A stretch of 64,000 nt of DNA from Arthrobacter sp. PAMC25564 (GTDB lineage Bacteria; Actinomycetota; Actinomycetes; Actinomycetales; Micrococcaceae): positions 2,728,001 through 2,792,000 of the forward strand of contig NZ_CP039290.1 of the NCBI RefSeq assembly GCF_004798705.1, given 5' to 3'. Position 1 is the first letter of the stretch. Each line of letters begins with the position of its first letter. Made by a program: the position numbers and the translations under genes. Positions 34,934-44,206 of this stretch are shown here, piece after piece. A model generated the notes under the pieces. It searched no databases, was not told the DNA's origin, and was given only the letters and a program-made list of their open reading frames with translations.

Positions 34934-35121
34934 AGGAGTAGACACTAGGACAAAAAAGCGGGCGACTGATAACCGGAACGCCGGCCGGGCAGTCCGCGGC
35001 GGTCTGCAGCTTGCGCGGGCCGGCCAAGGAGCGGCGCAGCACAGCCGCCGGGCGTCACGTAGCCGCCCGTGGAGCGCAACGAATTCGGGCCGCCATCTGC
35101 CCGCTCGCTAGGATTGCAGCC

Positions 35122-36051
35122 ATGAGTTCGCACGTGACCGCAGTCAGCTATGGCCTTAAACTGTCCCTTCCCGACGTGCAGAGCCTGCGCTCGCTGCTGG
35201 CCGCAGCGGGGCTTGCCTGCGACGCCGAAACCCGCACCGGAGACGGCCGCTTCGAGGTGTACACCGCGGACTGCTCGTTTGAGTCCGGTGCCGGACCGCA
35301 CGGCGCCGGCACGCCCGCGGCGCTGAATGAGGCCGCTCTGGCCGGCTTGCGCCGGGCCGTGACCGGGGCCGGCGTAGACGGCGTGGACATCGCACTGGTT
35401 CCCGCCGCGCTGCGGAACGCCCCGCGGAAATTCCTGATCATGGACGTGGATTCGACCCTGATCCAGCAGGAGGTCATCGAACTCCTGGCTGCCTATGCCG
35501 GCAAGCGCGAGGAAGTGACGGCCGTGACCGAGGCCGCTATGCGCGGCGAACTCGATTTCGCCCAGAGCCTCCACGCCCGGGTGGCGGTGCTCGCCGGGCT
35601 GCCGGCCGACGTCGTCGAGTCCGTCCGGGCCGAGGTGAAGCTGACGGACGGCGCCGCGGAACTGGTCGCGGCGTTCAAGGCCGCGGGCCATGTGGTGGCC
35701 GTGGTGTCCGGAGGTTTTAACCAGATCCTCCGCCCGATCGCCGAGGGCCTCGGCCTGCACTACTGGATCGCCAACGAGCTTGAAATTGTGGACGGCGCGC
35801 TGACCGGCAAGGTGCTTGGCGACGTCGTCGACCGTGCCGCGAAGGAGAAGTACCTGCGGGAGTGGGCCGCCGCGGAGGGCATTCCGATGGAGCACACGAT
35901 TGCCGTGGGCGACGGCGCCAATGACCTGGACATGCTGGGGGCCGCCGGGATCGGCATCGCCTTCAACGCCAAGCCTGCGGTGCGCGCCGCCGCCGACGCG
36001 GCCGTGAACCTGCCCTACCTCGATGCCGTGCGGCACATCGCCGGGGTGTGA
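35122..36051 (+). CDS. serB: phosphoserine phosphatase
   Basis: A 309-residue HAD-family enzyme that dephosphorylates O-phosphoserine in serine synthesis. The catalytic DxDxT is in FLIMDVDSTLIQQEVIEL, followed by VVSGGFNQIL and the Mg-binding GDGANDLDML. The N-terminal 110 residues are an ACT-like region seen in actinobacterial SerB. TAGGAT (35109-35114) ends 7 bases before the ATG, so translation starts at 35122 from a leaderless mRNA. A 20-bp terminator hairpin follows. Confidence 0.94.
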   Translation: MSSHVTAVSYGLKLSLPDVQSLRSLLAAAGLACDAETRTGDGRFEVYTADCSFESGAGPHGAGTPAALNEAALAGLRRAVTGAGVDGVDIALVPAALRNAPRKFLIMDVDSTLIQQEVIELLAAYAGKREEVTAVTEAAMRGELDFAQSLHARVAVLAGLPADVVESVRAEVKLTDGAAELVAAFKAAGHVVAVVSGGFNQILRPIAEGLGLHYWIANELEIVDGALTGKVLGDVVDRAAKEKYLREWAAAEGIPMEHTIAVGDGANDLDMLGAAGIGIAFNAKPAVRAAADAAVNLPYLDAVRHIAGV

Positions 36052-36097
36052 CCGCGCTTCCGGAACCCGTTTCCTGAATCCGCTTTCTGAATTCCTC

Positions 36098-36141
36098 GAT
36101 ACGGCAAGGGCCGGGGCAACCGCCCCGGCCCTTGCCGTATC
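36098..36141. terminator. 20-bp perfect terminator hairpin
   Basis: Arms 36098-36117 and 36122-36141 pair perfectly around a 4-base loop, between convergent serB and an SDR gene. A T-containing tail follows on the plus strand. Confidence 0.9.
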
Positions 36142-36162
36142 TTCCTACTGATTCATTTCAAC

Positions 36163-36915
36163 CTACTCGGCGCTCTTGCCGAAGTAGTCGCCGCCGCCGA
36201 CGTATTCGGTGTGGCCGGTTTCGACGTCGGCCGTCACCATTTTTGCGACCTCCGCCCCGAACTCGGACACCGAGTAGAGCTTGCCGGCCTCCGCACGCCG
36301 GGCCTCGATGGCACCGGGGTTCGAGCGGTCCAGCAGGGTGGCCGTCACGGTGCCCTCGATCATGTCGCCGGAGACCACAACGAGCGAAATGCCCTTCTCG
36401 GCGAGGTTCGGGACGAGTTCACGGAGGGCGTCCTCGCCGGCGCGCTTGCTGCGGGCCACCGGCTCGTACTCGGCCATGGTGGGCACCGTGGTGATGAAGT
36501 GGGCCTGGTGGCTGGTCACGAACACGACGCGGGAGCCCTCGGGCATGAGCGGCACGGCGGCGTTCAGCATGTTGATCTGGGCATCGCGGTTGAGCTTCAG
36601 CGCGTAGCCTTCCTCCATGCCCGACTCCATGCCGCCGGAGGCATTGAGGACCAGGACGTCGAGCGAGCCGAAGTTCTCCATGGCGGCGCTGGCCAGTGCC
36701 TGGACGCCTTCCTGCGTGGTCAGGTCCGCTCCGACGGCGACGGCGCGGCCACCGTTGGCTTCGATCTCCGCAACCACCTTGTTGGCGCGCGGCGCCTTCT
36801 GGCGGTAGTTCACGACGACGGCGGCACCTTCGGCGGCGAGGAACTTGGCGACTTCAGCGCCGATCCCCCGCGATGAACCGGTCACAATTGCAGTCTTGTT
36901 GTCCAGCAGTCCCAT
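36163..36915 (-). CDS. SDR-family oxidoreductase, atypical active site
   Basis: A 250-residue SDR with a normal cofactor motif (VTGSSRGIGAE). The usual NNAG is LNASGG. Ser135 (VTSHQ) is present, but the YxxxK motif is displaced: the conserved Lys157 (RSKRAGEDAL) has Val153 at the tyrosine position, while the nearest Tyr is Tyr150, seven residues before the Lys. It may act with a shifted tyrosine or have lost dehydrogenase activity. The ATG at 36915 has a GAAGGAG site upstream and is preferred over an in-frame start at 36942. Substrate unknown. Confidence 0.88.
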   Translation of the reverse strand: MGLLDNKTAIVTGSSRGIGAEVAKFLAAEGAAVVVNYRQKAPRANKVVAEIEANGGRAVAVGADLTTQEGVQALASAAMENFGSLDVLVLNASGGMESGMEEGYALKLNRDAQINMLNAAVPLMPEGSRVVFVTSHQAHFITTVPTMAEYEPVARSKRAGEDALRELVPNLAEKGISLVVVSGDMIEGTVTATLLDRSNPGAIEARRAEAGKLYSVSEFGAEVAKMVTADVETGHTEYVGGGDYFGKSAE

Positions 36916-37098
36916 ACGAGCTCCTTCATTCCAAACGTCCAAAAAACTGTGGGTCTGCAGTCCATCATGCCAGCGGGCCGGGACTATTCAGTTGTTCAGG
37001 GTCCACAAAGAAGGGGTTCCATGCTAGTGGCGGGCCCGGTGCCGGCCGGCGCGGTTCCGGCCGGCACCGGCAGAAGGTACCAATCGGCGGCCGCCGCG

Positions 37099-37518
37099 TC
37101 AGCTGCGGTCGACCCGGATCTTCTTGGTGGCCGCTTCCGGCACCGCCGTGGGAGCGGGGGAACGTACTTCCAGCACACCGTCCTTGTAGCTCGCTGTGAT
37201 GTCTTCTTCCTTCGCTCCCGGGGGCAGGGCGATGCTGCGGCTGAAGGAGCCATAACGGAATTCGGAGCGGTAACCCGACTTGCTCTTGTGCTCGGACTTT
37301 TCCTCACGTTCGGCCTTGATGTGCAGCATGCCCTCGCTCACGGACACATCGACGTCCTTGTCAGGATCGATCCCGGGCACTTCCGCCCGCACCACCAGGG
37401 TGCTGCCGTCCAGGAACTGTTCCACCTTGATGGATGACGTCATCGGCAGCTCGCCGTCGAGGAAGCGACGGATCGGCTCCAGCACGTCCGAGGGTGCCCA
37501 CTTGCTGAGTTCAGCCAT
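37099..37518 (-). CDS. small heat-shock protein (Hsp20/alpha-crystallin)
   Basis: A 139-residue chaperone holdase. The alpha-crystallin domain spans about residues 40-130 (VRAEVPGIDPDKDVDVSVSE, then FSRSIALPPGAKEEDITASY and DGVLEVRSPAP). A consensus AGGAGG ribosome-binding site lies 6 bases before the ATG. Upstream are a TGTAAT -10 element (37578-37573) and a DosR-type box at 37603-37616, with the spacing seen at boxes A and D. In mycobacteria the related acr/hspX is a hallmark DosR-regulon gene, which supports this link. Confidence 0.93.
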   Translation of the reverse strand: MAELSKWAPSDVLEPIRRFLDGELPMTSSIKVEQFLDGSTLVVRAEVPGIDPDKDVDVSVSEGMLHIKAEREEKSEHKSKSGYRSEFRYGSFSRSIALPPGAKEEDITASYKDGVLEVRSPAPTAVPEAATKKIRVDRS

Positions 37519-37602
37519 GATATTCCTCCTGGTTCCATGCCCCTGCCTTGGCGTAGTCGGGGCTGTAAGCCCATTACACGCTCCAACGCTGGTTACTGCC
37601 TA

Positions 37603-37616
37603 GGGCCAAAGGCCTA
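37603..37616 (-). promoter_or_regulatory. putative DosR/DevR-type box C upstream of hsp20
   Basis: GGGCC-AAAG-GCCTA, in the context CTAGGGCCAAAGGCCTA, an imperfect palindrome. The centre is about 44 bases before the start expected from TGTAAT (37578-37573) on the minus strand. Confidence 0.55.
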
Positions 37617-37647
37617 TCGTGGTGGACCCTTCGCTGGGGAATGTGGG

Positions 37648-38439
<792 letters not shown>

Positions 38440-38523
38440 TTAGCGCCCGGCACGCTTCCGTTTGGGCGGCTCCGCCGATGGTGAGAGAATTAAGCCAAGC
38501 CTTGGGAGCGTGATCTGACAGCC

Positions 38524-38979
38524 TTGACACTCAAAAACCGACCCGGTGCGTCTGTGCCCGGGGACCCGGAGTCATTATCCAGTGATACCGAGGTTCACAG
38601 CATTACGGACGCCGCGGCCGCACACTCCGATGAGATGCGCCAGCGGATGATCAAATACGCCGTAGCGATGGGCATCCGCATGGTGTGCCTGATCCTGGTT
38701 TTTGTGGTCGATGGCTGGTTCAAGATCCTGCCCGTCATTGGCGCCGTGTTCCTGCCCTGGATCGCCGTGGTGATCGCCAACGGCAGCGACAAGGCGGAGA
38801 TCCACAGCGATTCCCTGCTGGATTACGTCCCGATGGGCGAACTGGATGCCCCGCGCGTTGCTGCCGGCCCTGCCTCCGGGCCTGGGACGAACGCAGCGGA
38901 AGACGCCTCGATGACGCTGCTGCAGGGCGAGCTGATCGATGATGAGGACGATGAGGACCACGGACGGGCTGCTTCATGA
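38524..38979 (+). CDS. DUF3099 membrane protein
   Basis: A 151-residue protein with two closely spaced transmembrane helices (AVAMGIRMVCLILVFVVDG and LPVIGAVFLPWIAVVIANG) and a soluble, acidic C-terminus (DDEDDEDHG). The function of DUF3099 is unknown. The TTG at 38524 is the only plausible start for the full-length form, and no strong ribosome-binding site precedes it. It overlaps the next gene by 4 bases (ATGA), so these genes are co-translated with the SURF1 gene. Confidence 0.85.
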   Translation: MTLKNRPGASVPGDPESLSSDTEVHSITDAAAAHSDEMRQRMIKYAVAMGIRMVCLILVFVVDGWFKILPVIGAVFLPWIAVVIANGSDKAEIHSDSLLDYVPMGELDAPRVAAGPASGPGTNAAEDASMTLLQGELIDDEDDEDHGRAAS

Positions 38980-39269
38980 ACCTCTTTGACCTGGCCGGGA
39001 ACGGCGCCACCACCCCGGCTGCTGCAGCTGTGTGCTCACGGAAAGCCTGCCGGGCCGGGGCGCAGTGGCAGCTGCTGTGGAACAACCCGAAGATCCACAC
39101 CCCGGAACGTCGCAAGATCTGGCTTGCCTGCGGCGAGCACCGGGCCTGGCTCGAAGACTATCTGCAGACCCGCGGGCTCTGGAAGGACACCGTCGCCCTT
39201 GACGCCGCGGTGCCGGAAGTGCAGCTTGCGGACGGCACCGGCTCCCCGATTCCAGGCAGGGTTAACTGA
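38976..39269 (+). CDS. small conserved protein with CxxxxC and CxxH metal-like motifs
   Basis: A 97-residue protein. Residues 19-25 read CSRKACR and a later block reads WLACGEHRAWLEDYLQTRGLW, so Cys-x4-Cys and Cys-x2-His could bind a metal. The central WNNPKIHTPERRK looks conserved. Relatives in this lineage sit between DUF3099 and SURF1 and have sometimes carried an unsupported 'acetone carboxylase' label. I see nothing of a carboxylase here. The tight spacing to SURF1 (next gene starts directly after the stop) suggests a role in cytochrome oxidase assembly (inference). Confidence 0.85.
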   Translation: MNLFDLAGNGATTPAAAAVCSRKACRAGAQWQLLWNNPKIHTPERRKIWLACGEHRAWLEDYLQTRGLWKDTVALDAAVPEVQLADGTGSPIPGRVN

Positions 39270-40160
39270 ATGTACCGTTTCCTCTTCTCCAGTAAATGGC
39301 TGGGGTATCTGCTTTTGGCCGCGATCTTTGCCGCGGCCTGTGTGGGGCTGGGCCGCTGGCAAATGGACCGCCGCGCCGAGACCCTCGCCGAAATCAACCG
39401 TGTCCTGAGTAATTACTCGGCCACCCCGATCAGCTTCGCCCAGGCCCGGGACGAGTTCGTCAGCCTCGACGCCGAGCGCGAGTGGACGCAGGTTGAACTC
39501 CGCGGCAGCTACGACGTCGCCGGCCAGCGTATCGTGCGCAACCGGCCGCTCAACGGCCAGCCCGGCTACGAGGTCGTGGTCCCGCTCAAGCTGGTCAGCG
39601 GCGAGACCGTCGTGATCGACCGTGGCTGGCTGCCCATTGGCAACGACACCCCGGGCCATCCGGACTCCATTCCGGCCCCTCCGCAGGGCCAGGTGACTGT
39701 CATTGCCCGTCTCAAAGCGGGCGAACCCGAGCTCCAGCGTGGTGCCCCGGACGGCCAGCTCGCCTCGATCGACCTCACGGCCTATTCCGCCCAGCTGGGC
39801 TATCCCGTGCTGACCGGCGCTTACGGCCAACTGGCCTCGGAGAGCCCGTCAGCGGCGGCCATGCCCGTTGCCTTCCCCATGCCGTCGACCGATGAAGGCA
39901 CGCATCTGTCCTACTCGTTGCAGTGGTTCGCCTTCGGGGTGCTGATGTTCATCGGCTTCGGCTACGCGGCCCGGCAACAGGCCCGCAACGCCGCCATCGA
40001 CGCCGAGGACGCGGCCGAGGAAGCGTTGAACCCCGACGGCGGTTACCTGCACTCCAGTGGCCCGGCGCCTGTTCGCCGCCAGCGTCCCGTGGCGCGGAAG
40101 CGGAAGAACGCAACGGCGGAGGAAGAGGAAGACGCGATCCTCGACGCGCAGGGGTTCTGA
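39270..40160 (+). CDS. SURF1-family cytochrome oxidase assembly protein
   Basis: A 296-residue membrane protein with the SURF1 layout: an N-terminal transmembrane helix (WLGYLLLAAIFAAACVGLG, then GRWQMDRR), an external domain (RGSYDVAGQRIVRNRPLNGQ, GYEVVVPL, VIDRGWLP) and a C-terminal helix (SLQWFAFGVLMFIGFGYAA). It helps assemble heme-copper oxidase, which fits the heme A synthase genes further downstream. The C-terminal tail is charged (KRKNATAEEEED). It starts immediately after the preceding gene. A 23-bp hairpin follows 33 bases after the stop. Confidence 0.92.
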   Translation: MYRFLFSSKWLGYLLLAAIFAAACVGLGRWQMDRRAETLAEINRVLSNYSATPISFAQARDEFVSLDAEREWTQVELRGSYDVAGQRIVRNRPLNGQPGYEVVVPLKLVSGETVVIDRGWLPIGNDTPGHPDSIPAPPQGQVTVIARLKAGEPELQRGAPDGQLASIDLTAYSAQLGYPVLTGAYGQLASESPSAAAMPVAFPMPSTDEGTHLSYSLQWFAFGVLMFIGFGYAARQQARNAAIDAEDAAEEALNPDGGYLHSSGPAPVRRQRPVARKRKNATAEEEEDAILDAQGF

Positions 40161-40193
40161 GCGATGAGCCCTGAGACCCTCCCCGAACCCAAG

Positions 40194-40247
40194 TGACTCG
40201 CAGTTGTTGTCGTTTTGAGCGCTGAAAACGACAACAACTGCGAGTCA
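40194..40247. repeat. long perfect hairpin, 23-bp stem, AGCGC loop (element 1)
   Basis: Arms 40194-40216 and 40225-40247 pair perfectly around the 8-base loop GAGCGCTG. It lies between the convergent SURF1 and ABC-F genes and may end both transcripts, but it is much longer and less GC-rich than other terminators in the window and shares its loop core with element 2 at 56833-56895. Confidence 0.85.
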
Positions 40248-40258
40248 GTTGGGTGGCT

Positions 40259-41857
40259 TTACGCCAGCGTAATCAGGTCCAGGTAGTCTTCGTTCCAGAG
40301 GTCCTCGACGCCGTCGGGCAGCAGCACAACGCGCTCAGGATTCAGCGCCTCGACGGCACCCTCGTCGTGGCTGACCAGCACGACGGCGCCGGTGTAGTTG
40401 CTCAGGGCGCCCAGGATTTCGGCGCGGCTGGCTGGGTCGAGGTTGTTGGTAGGCTCATCGAGGAGCAGCACGTTGGCACTCGAGGCCACGATCGTCGCCA
40501 GCGCCAGACGCGTCTTCTCGCCGCCGGAGAGCACGCCGGCGGGCTTGTCGACGTCGTCGCCGGAGAAGAGGAACGAGCCCAGGATGCCGCGCACTTCCGC
40601 GTCATTCATATCCGGGGCCGACGAGCGCATGTTCTGCAGGACGGTGCGGTCGACGTCGAGCGTCTCGTGCTCCTGGGCGTAGTAGCCCACCTTCAGCCCG
40701 TGGCCGGGAATGACTTCTCCGGTGTCCGGCTTGTCGACGCCGGCGAGCATGCGCAACAGGGTGGTCTTGCCGGCGCCGTTGAGGCCAAGGATGACCACCT
40801 TGGAGCCGCGGTCGATGGCAAGGTCCACGTCGGTGAAGATTTCCAGCGAGCCGTAGGACTTGCTGAGGCCGTCCGCGGTGAGCGGGGTCTTGCCGCACGG
40901 CGAGGGATCCGGGAAGCGCAGGGCTGCCACGCGGTCGGTCTCGCGGACCGCTTCGAGTCCGCCGAGGAGTCGTTCGGCGCGCTTGGCCATGTTCTGCGCG
41001 GCGACAGCCTTGGTCGCCTTGGCGCGCATCTTGTTGGCCTGGTCGAAGAGGACCTGGGCCTTCTTCTCCGCGTTGGCGCGCTCACGCTTGCGGGCGCGCT
41101 CATCCGTTTCGCGCTGCTGGAGGTAGCGCTTCCAGTCCATGTTGTAGAAGTCGATCTGCGCGCGGTTGGCGTCGAGCAGGAAAACCTTGTTGACGGTGGC
41201 TTCGAGCAGTTCCGTGTCGTGGCTGATCACAATCAGGCCACCCTGGTGGTTCTTGAGGAACTCGCGCAGCCACGCGATGGAATCGGCGTCGAGGTGGTTG
41301 GTGGGCTCATCGAGGAGCATGGTCTCTGCACCGGAATACAGGATGCGGGCGAGCTCCACGCGGCGGCGCTGGCCGCCGGAGAGCGTCTTCAGCGGCTGGT
41401 TCAGCAGGCGGTCCGGCAGGGCGAGGTTGGAGCAGATCGCCGCGGCCTCGGCCTCTGCCGCGTAGCCGCCGGCGGCCAGGAACTCGGATTCCAGCCGGTC
41501 GTAGCGGTTCATCGCCTTGCGCTGGACCTCGGCGTCCTCGCTGGCCATGTCCTCATGGGTCTGGCGGAGCTTGCCGACGGCGATGTCCAGGCCGCGGGCG
41601 GACAGGATCCGGTCGCGGGCCAGCTGCTCCATGTCGGGGGTTCGGGGGTCCTGCGGCAGGTAGCCGATCTCGCCCGTGCGGGTGACCTTGCCGGCGGCCG
41701 GCAGGCCCTCACCCGCGAGCACCCGGGTCAGCGTGGTCTTTCCTGCACCGTTACGGCCGACGAGGCCGATCTTGTCTCCCTTGTCGATCCGGAAGCTCAC
41801 CTGGTCCATAAGGAGGCGGGCGCCGGCGCGCAGTTCGAGATCCTGGACGGTAATCAA
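40259..41857 (-). CDS. ABC-F family ATPase
   Basis: A 532-residue soluble protein with two ABC domains and no membrane part. Domain 1 has Walker A GRNGAGKTT, signature LSGGQRRR and Walker B MLLDEPTNHLD; domain 2 has GLNGAGKTT, LSGGEKTR and VLLLDEPTNNLD. A charged linker (ETDERARKRERANAEKK) joins them. ABC-F proteins act on the ribosome, in translation control or antibiotic protection. The linker is medium length, so assignment to a resistance type is not justified. The TTG at 41857 has only a weak GAAAGG site about 11 bases upstream. Confidence 0.93.
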   Translation of the reverse strand: MITVQDLELRAGARLLMDQVSFRIDKGDKIGLVGRNGAGKTTLTRVLAGEGLPAAGKVTRTGEIGYLPQDPRTPDMEQLARDRILSARGLDIAVGKLRQTHEDMASEDAEVQRKAMNRYDRLESEFLAAGGYAAEAEAAAICSNLALPDRLLNQPLKTLSGGQRRRVELARILYSGAETMLLDEPTNHLDADSIAWLREFLKNHQGGLIVISHDTELLEATVNKVFLLDANRAQIDFYNMDWKRYLQQRETDERARKRERANAEKKAQVLFDQANKMRAKATKAVAAQNMAKRAERLLGGLEAVRETDRVAALRFPDPSPCGKTPLTADGLSKSYGSLEIFTDVDLAIDRGSKVVILGLNGAGKTTLLRMLAGVDKPDTGEVIPGHGLKVGYYAQEHETLDVDRTVLQNMRSSAPDMNDAEVRGILGSFLFSGDDVDKPAGVLSGGEKTRLALATIVASSANVLLLDEPTNNLDPASRAEILGALSNYTGAVVLVSHDEGAVEALNPERVVLLPDGVEDLWNEDYLDLITLA

Positions 41858-42169
41858 TGCAGCTAAGGCCTTTCACAACAGGGAACGCCGCGGCAGACCG
41901 GTGAAGTCTGGAAGATGCCGGGACGGTATGGCCAAGAGTTCGGCCTCCATAAGTCTACCGGCACCGTCCCCGCCGGATGACATGGGCGAAGGGGAATGAC
42001 GCCAGCGGAGTGCGGGCACCGGCGGGGCGGCCGGCTCCGGCGGCCATGGCGGTGCCCTCCAGCATCCCGGCCGCCGTTTTGTGGAAGGGCTACAAAAAAG
42101 CCAATGCGCCGCAGCCGTACTCTCGGAAACAAGACCTTATGCCCGCCGATTCACCCGACAGGATCACCC
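41858..42169. other. 312-base intergenic region, ABC-F / bioY
   Basis: A divergent promoter region. A plus-strand -10 candidate TACTCT lies at 42118-42123. An inverted repeat TTTTGT (42077-42082) / ACAAAA (42092-42097) has a 9-base spacer, about 43 bases before the expected bioY start site, and could be an operator. The remaining sequence (41900-42070) is GC-rich and shows no gene. Confidence 0.5.
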
Positions 42170-42805
42170 ATGACCCAGACTGACAAAGCCGTCACCGCCC
42201 GGACTGCGCGGCGGAACCGCTGGAACGCCACCGACCTTGGACTGATAGCAGTCTTCGCCGCCCTGGTAGCGGCCTCGGCGCTGATCGCCGCGATTCCGGT
42301 GGGCGGACTCGGCGTCCCCATCACCGTCCAGACGCTCGCCGTGATGCTCACCGGGCTGGCCCTCGGCCCCGGCCGCGCCTTCGCCGCCGTCGGCCTGTAT
42401 GTCCTCCTGGGGCTTGCCGGGCTGCCGATCTTCAGCGGTGGGCGCAGCGGCCTCGGCATCCTGGCGGGCCCGTCCGCGGGTTATATCATTGCGTTCCCGC
42501 TGGCAGCCGCGGCCGTGGGCTGGCTGACCGTCGTCGTGCTTCGGCGCACTGCACTGAGGTACCGCGGCGTCCTCCTGTTCGCGGCGGCAATGGTGAGCAG
42601 CATAGTGCTGGTCCATAGCCTCGGCATCCTGGGCATGGTGGTCAACGCCAAGCTGGACCTGCCCAAGGCCTTCCTCGCCGACCTGCCCTATTACCCCGGC
42701 GACGTGATCAAGAACGTGCTGGCCGTGAGCATTGCACTGGCCCTGCACAGGGCCTTCCCGGATCTGCTGGTCCGCCGCCTGCCCAAGGCCGACAGCCGGC
42801 CGTGA
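42170..42805 (+). CDS. bioY: biotin transporter substrate-binding component
   Basis: A 211-residue S component of the biotin ECF transporter, with about six helices (LGLIAVFAALVAASALIAAI, TVQTLAVMLTGLALGPGRAF, GSAGYIIAFPLAAAAVGW-like sequence). The family blocks VPITVQTLAVMLTG, YVLLGLAGLPIFSGG and AGPSAGYIIAFPL are present. The ATG at 42170 has AGGA about 7 bases upstream. It overlaps bioM by 4 bases and is the first gene of bioYMN. Confidence 0.94.
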   Translation: MTQTDKAVTARTARRNRWNATDLGLIAVFAALVAASALIAAIPVGGLGVPITVQTLAVMLTGLALGPGRAFAAVGLYVLLGLAGLPIFSGGRSGLGILAGPSAGYIIAFPLAAAAVGWLTVVVLRRTALRYRGVLLFAAAMVSSIVLVHSLGILGMVVNAKLDLPKAFLADLPYYPGDVIKNVLAVSIALALHRAFPDLLVRRLPKADSRP

Positions 42806-43548
42806 GCACCATCATCCTGGACCGGGTGGCGGTGCGGGTCGAGGTGGACGGCCGCAGCGCCGCCAAGACCCTGCTCAACGAACTCTCGCTCAGCCTCACC
42901 GAGCGGCGGATCGGGGTGATCGGCGCCAACGGCTCCGGCAAGTCCACCTTGCTGCGGCTGCTCAACGGGCTCGTGGCGCCGAGCAACGGTGCCGTGACCG
43001 TCGACGGCGCGGACACCGTCCGGGCCGTGCACGAGGTCCGGCGACGGGTCGGCTTTGTCTTCACGGATCCGCTCTCCCAGCTGGTGATGCCCACCGGCCG
43101 CGAGGACGTGGAGCTGTCCCTGCGGCGCTCGGTCCGCAACGCCGCAGATCGACGCCGCCTCGCGGAGGCGACCTTGGACCGCTTCGGACTGCTGCCGCTG
43201 GCGGACCAGAGCATCTACGAGCTCTCCGGCGGGGAACGCCAACTCCTGGCCCTCGCCGCCGTCCTGGCCGTCAACCCGGAGGTGCTGGTGCTGGACGAGC
43301 CCTCAACCCTGCTGGATCTGCGCAACCGGGAACTGCTGCGCCGGACGCTGGCCGGGCTCAGCCAGCAGGTCATCCTCTCCACCCACGATCTCGACCTCGC
43401 CCAGGATATGGACCGGGTGTTGGTGGTGGATGCCGGGCGGGTGGTGTTCGACGGCGGGGCGGCCGCCGCCGTCGGCCATTACCGGGCGCTCTCCGCGGCA
43501 GGGCTGCCGCCCTCGGACCCGGCACGCCTTGGCCGGGAGCAGCGGTGA
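42802..43548 (+). CDS. bioM: biotin ECF transporter ATPase
   Basis: A 248-residue ABC ATPase with Walker A GANGSGKSTLLRLL, signature ELSGGERQL and Walker B VLVLDEPSTLLDL, and the switch region LSTHDLDLAQDMD. It powers biotin uptake with BioN and BioY. GTG at 42802 overlaps the bioY stop and the bioM stop overlaps the bioN start (GTGA), so the three subunits are made in step. It is a single-domain ATPase that likely works as a homodimer. Confidence 0.93.
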   Translation: MSTIILDRVAVRVEVDGRSAAKTLLNELSLSLTERRIGVIGANGSGKSTLLRLLNGLVAPSNGAVTVDGADTVRAVHEVRRRVGFVFTDPLSQLVMPTGREDVELSLRRSVRNAADRRRLAEATLDRFGLLPLADQSIYELSGGERQLLALAAVLAVNPEVLVLDEPSTLLDLRNRELLRRTLAGLSQQVILSTHDLDLAQDMDRVLVVDAGRVVFDGGAAAAVGHYRALSAAGLPPSDPARLGREQR

Positions 43549-44177
43549 GCGGCCAAGGCTTCCTGCTGGCGAACTATGCCCCGGGTGCGTCCCTGGTCCA
43601 CCGTTCGCCGCTGTGGCTGAAGTTCCTGCTGGTCCTCGGGTGCGGCATGGCGTCGTTCGTGATTGCGGACTGGGCCGTTGCGGCGGGCGTGCTGGCGATG
43701 CTGTGCGCGGTGTTCCTGCTCAGCGGCGCCGGGGCTGCCCGGCTGGTCCGCGCGGTCCGGCCCGCGCTGCCCGTTCTCCTGGCCATCGGCCTGTTCCAAT
43801 GGTGGCAGCTCGGCGGCCCGTCGGCGGCCCGGATCGTGCTGAACGTGCTGGTCTGCGTGGTGGCAGCGTCGATCCTTACCGCCACTACCCCTGTGCAGGC
43901 ATTGCTGGACGGGGTAGCGTCCCTGGCGGGGCCGTTCCGGCGCTTCGGCGCGGACCCGGAGCGCTTCGCCCTGACCATCGCGATCATGTTGCGGAGTATT
44001 CCCTTCATCGCCGGCGCCTACGCTGACGTCCGGGATTCCGCCCGGGCAAGGGGGCTTGAACGGAATCCCCGCGCGCTTGTGCTGCCCGTGTTCATCACCA
44101 CCGTGGCTTTTGCCAGGCAGACCGGCGAAGCCCTCGCCGCGCGCGGCCTCGGTGAAGCCGAGGACCGGGACGGCTGA
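43545..44177 (+). CDS. bioN: ECF transporter transmembrane component
   Basis: A 210-residue T component with about five helices. It starts GQGFLLANYAPGASLVHRSPLWLKF, where the SPLWLK-like block is a common EcfT N-terminal mark, and the coupling helix region reads DVRDSARARGLERNPRALV, carrying the Ala-Arg-Gly motif that contacts the ATPase. GTG at 43545 overlaps the bioM stop. Together bioYMN forms a complete biotin transporter. Confidence 0.92.
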   Translation: MSGQGFLLANYAPGASLVHRSPLWLKFLLVLGCGMASFVIADWAVAAGVLAMLCAVFLLSGAGAARLVRAVRPALPVLLAIGLFQWWQLGGPSAARIVLNVLVCVVAASILTATTPVQALLDGVASLAGPFRRFGADPERFALTIAIMLRSIPFIAGAYADVRDSARARGLERNPRALVLPVFITTVAFARQTGEALAARGLGEAEDRDG

Positions 44178-44206
44178 CAGCACGTCCGGCAGCCTCACTT
44201 GCCACC

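Noticed and set aside
36970..36990. GGGAC sequence upstream of the SDR at 36163 as a sixth DosR box
   Set aside because: The right half (CAGTT) does not match, so only a half-site is present.
40253..41866. A 537-residue plus-strand frame opposite the ABC-F gene
   Set aside because: The opposite strand encodes both Walker pairs and signatures of ABC-F; the plus frame has no domain.
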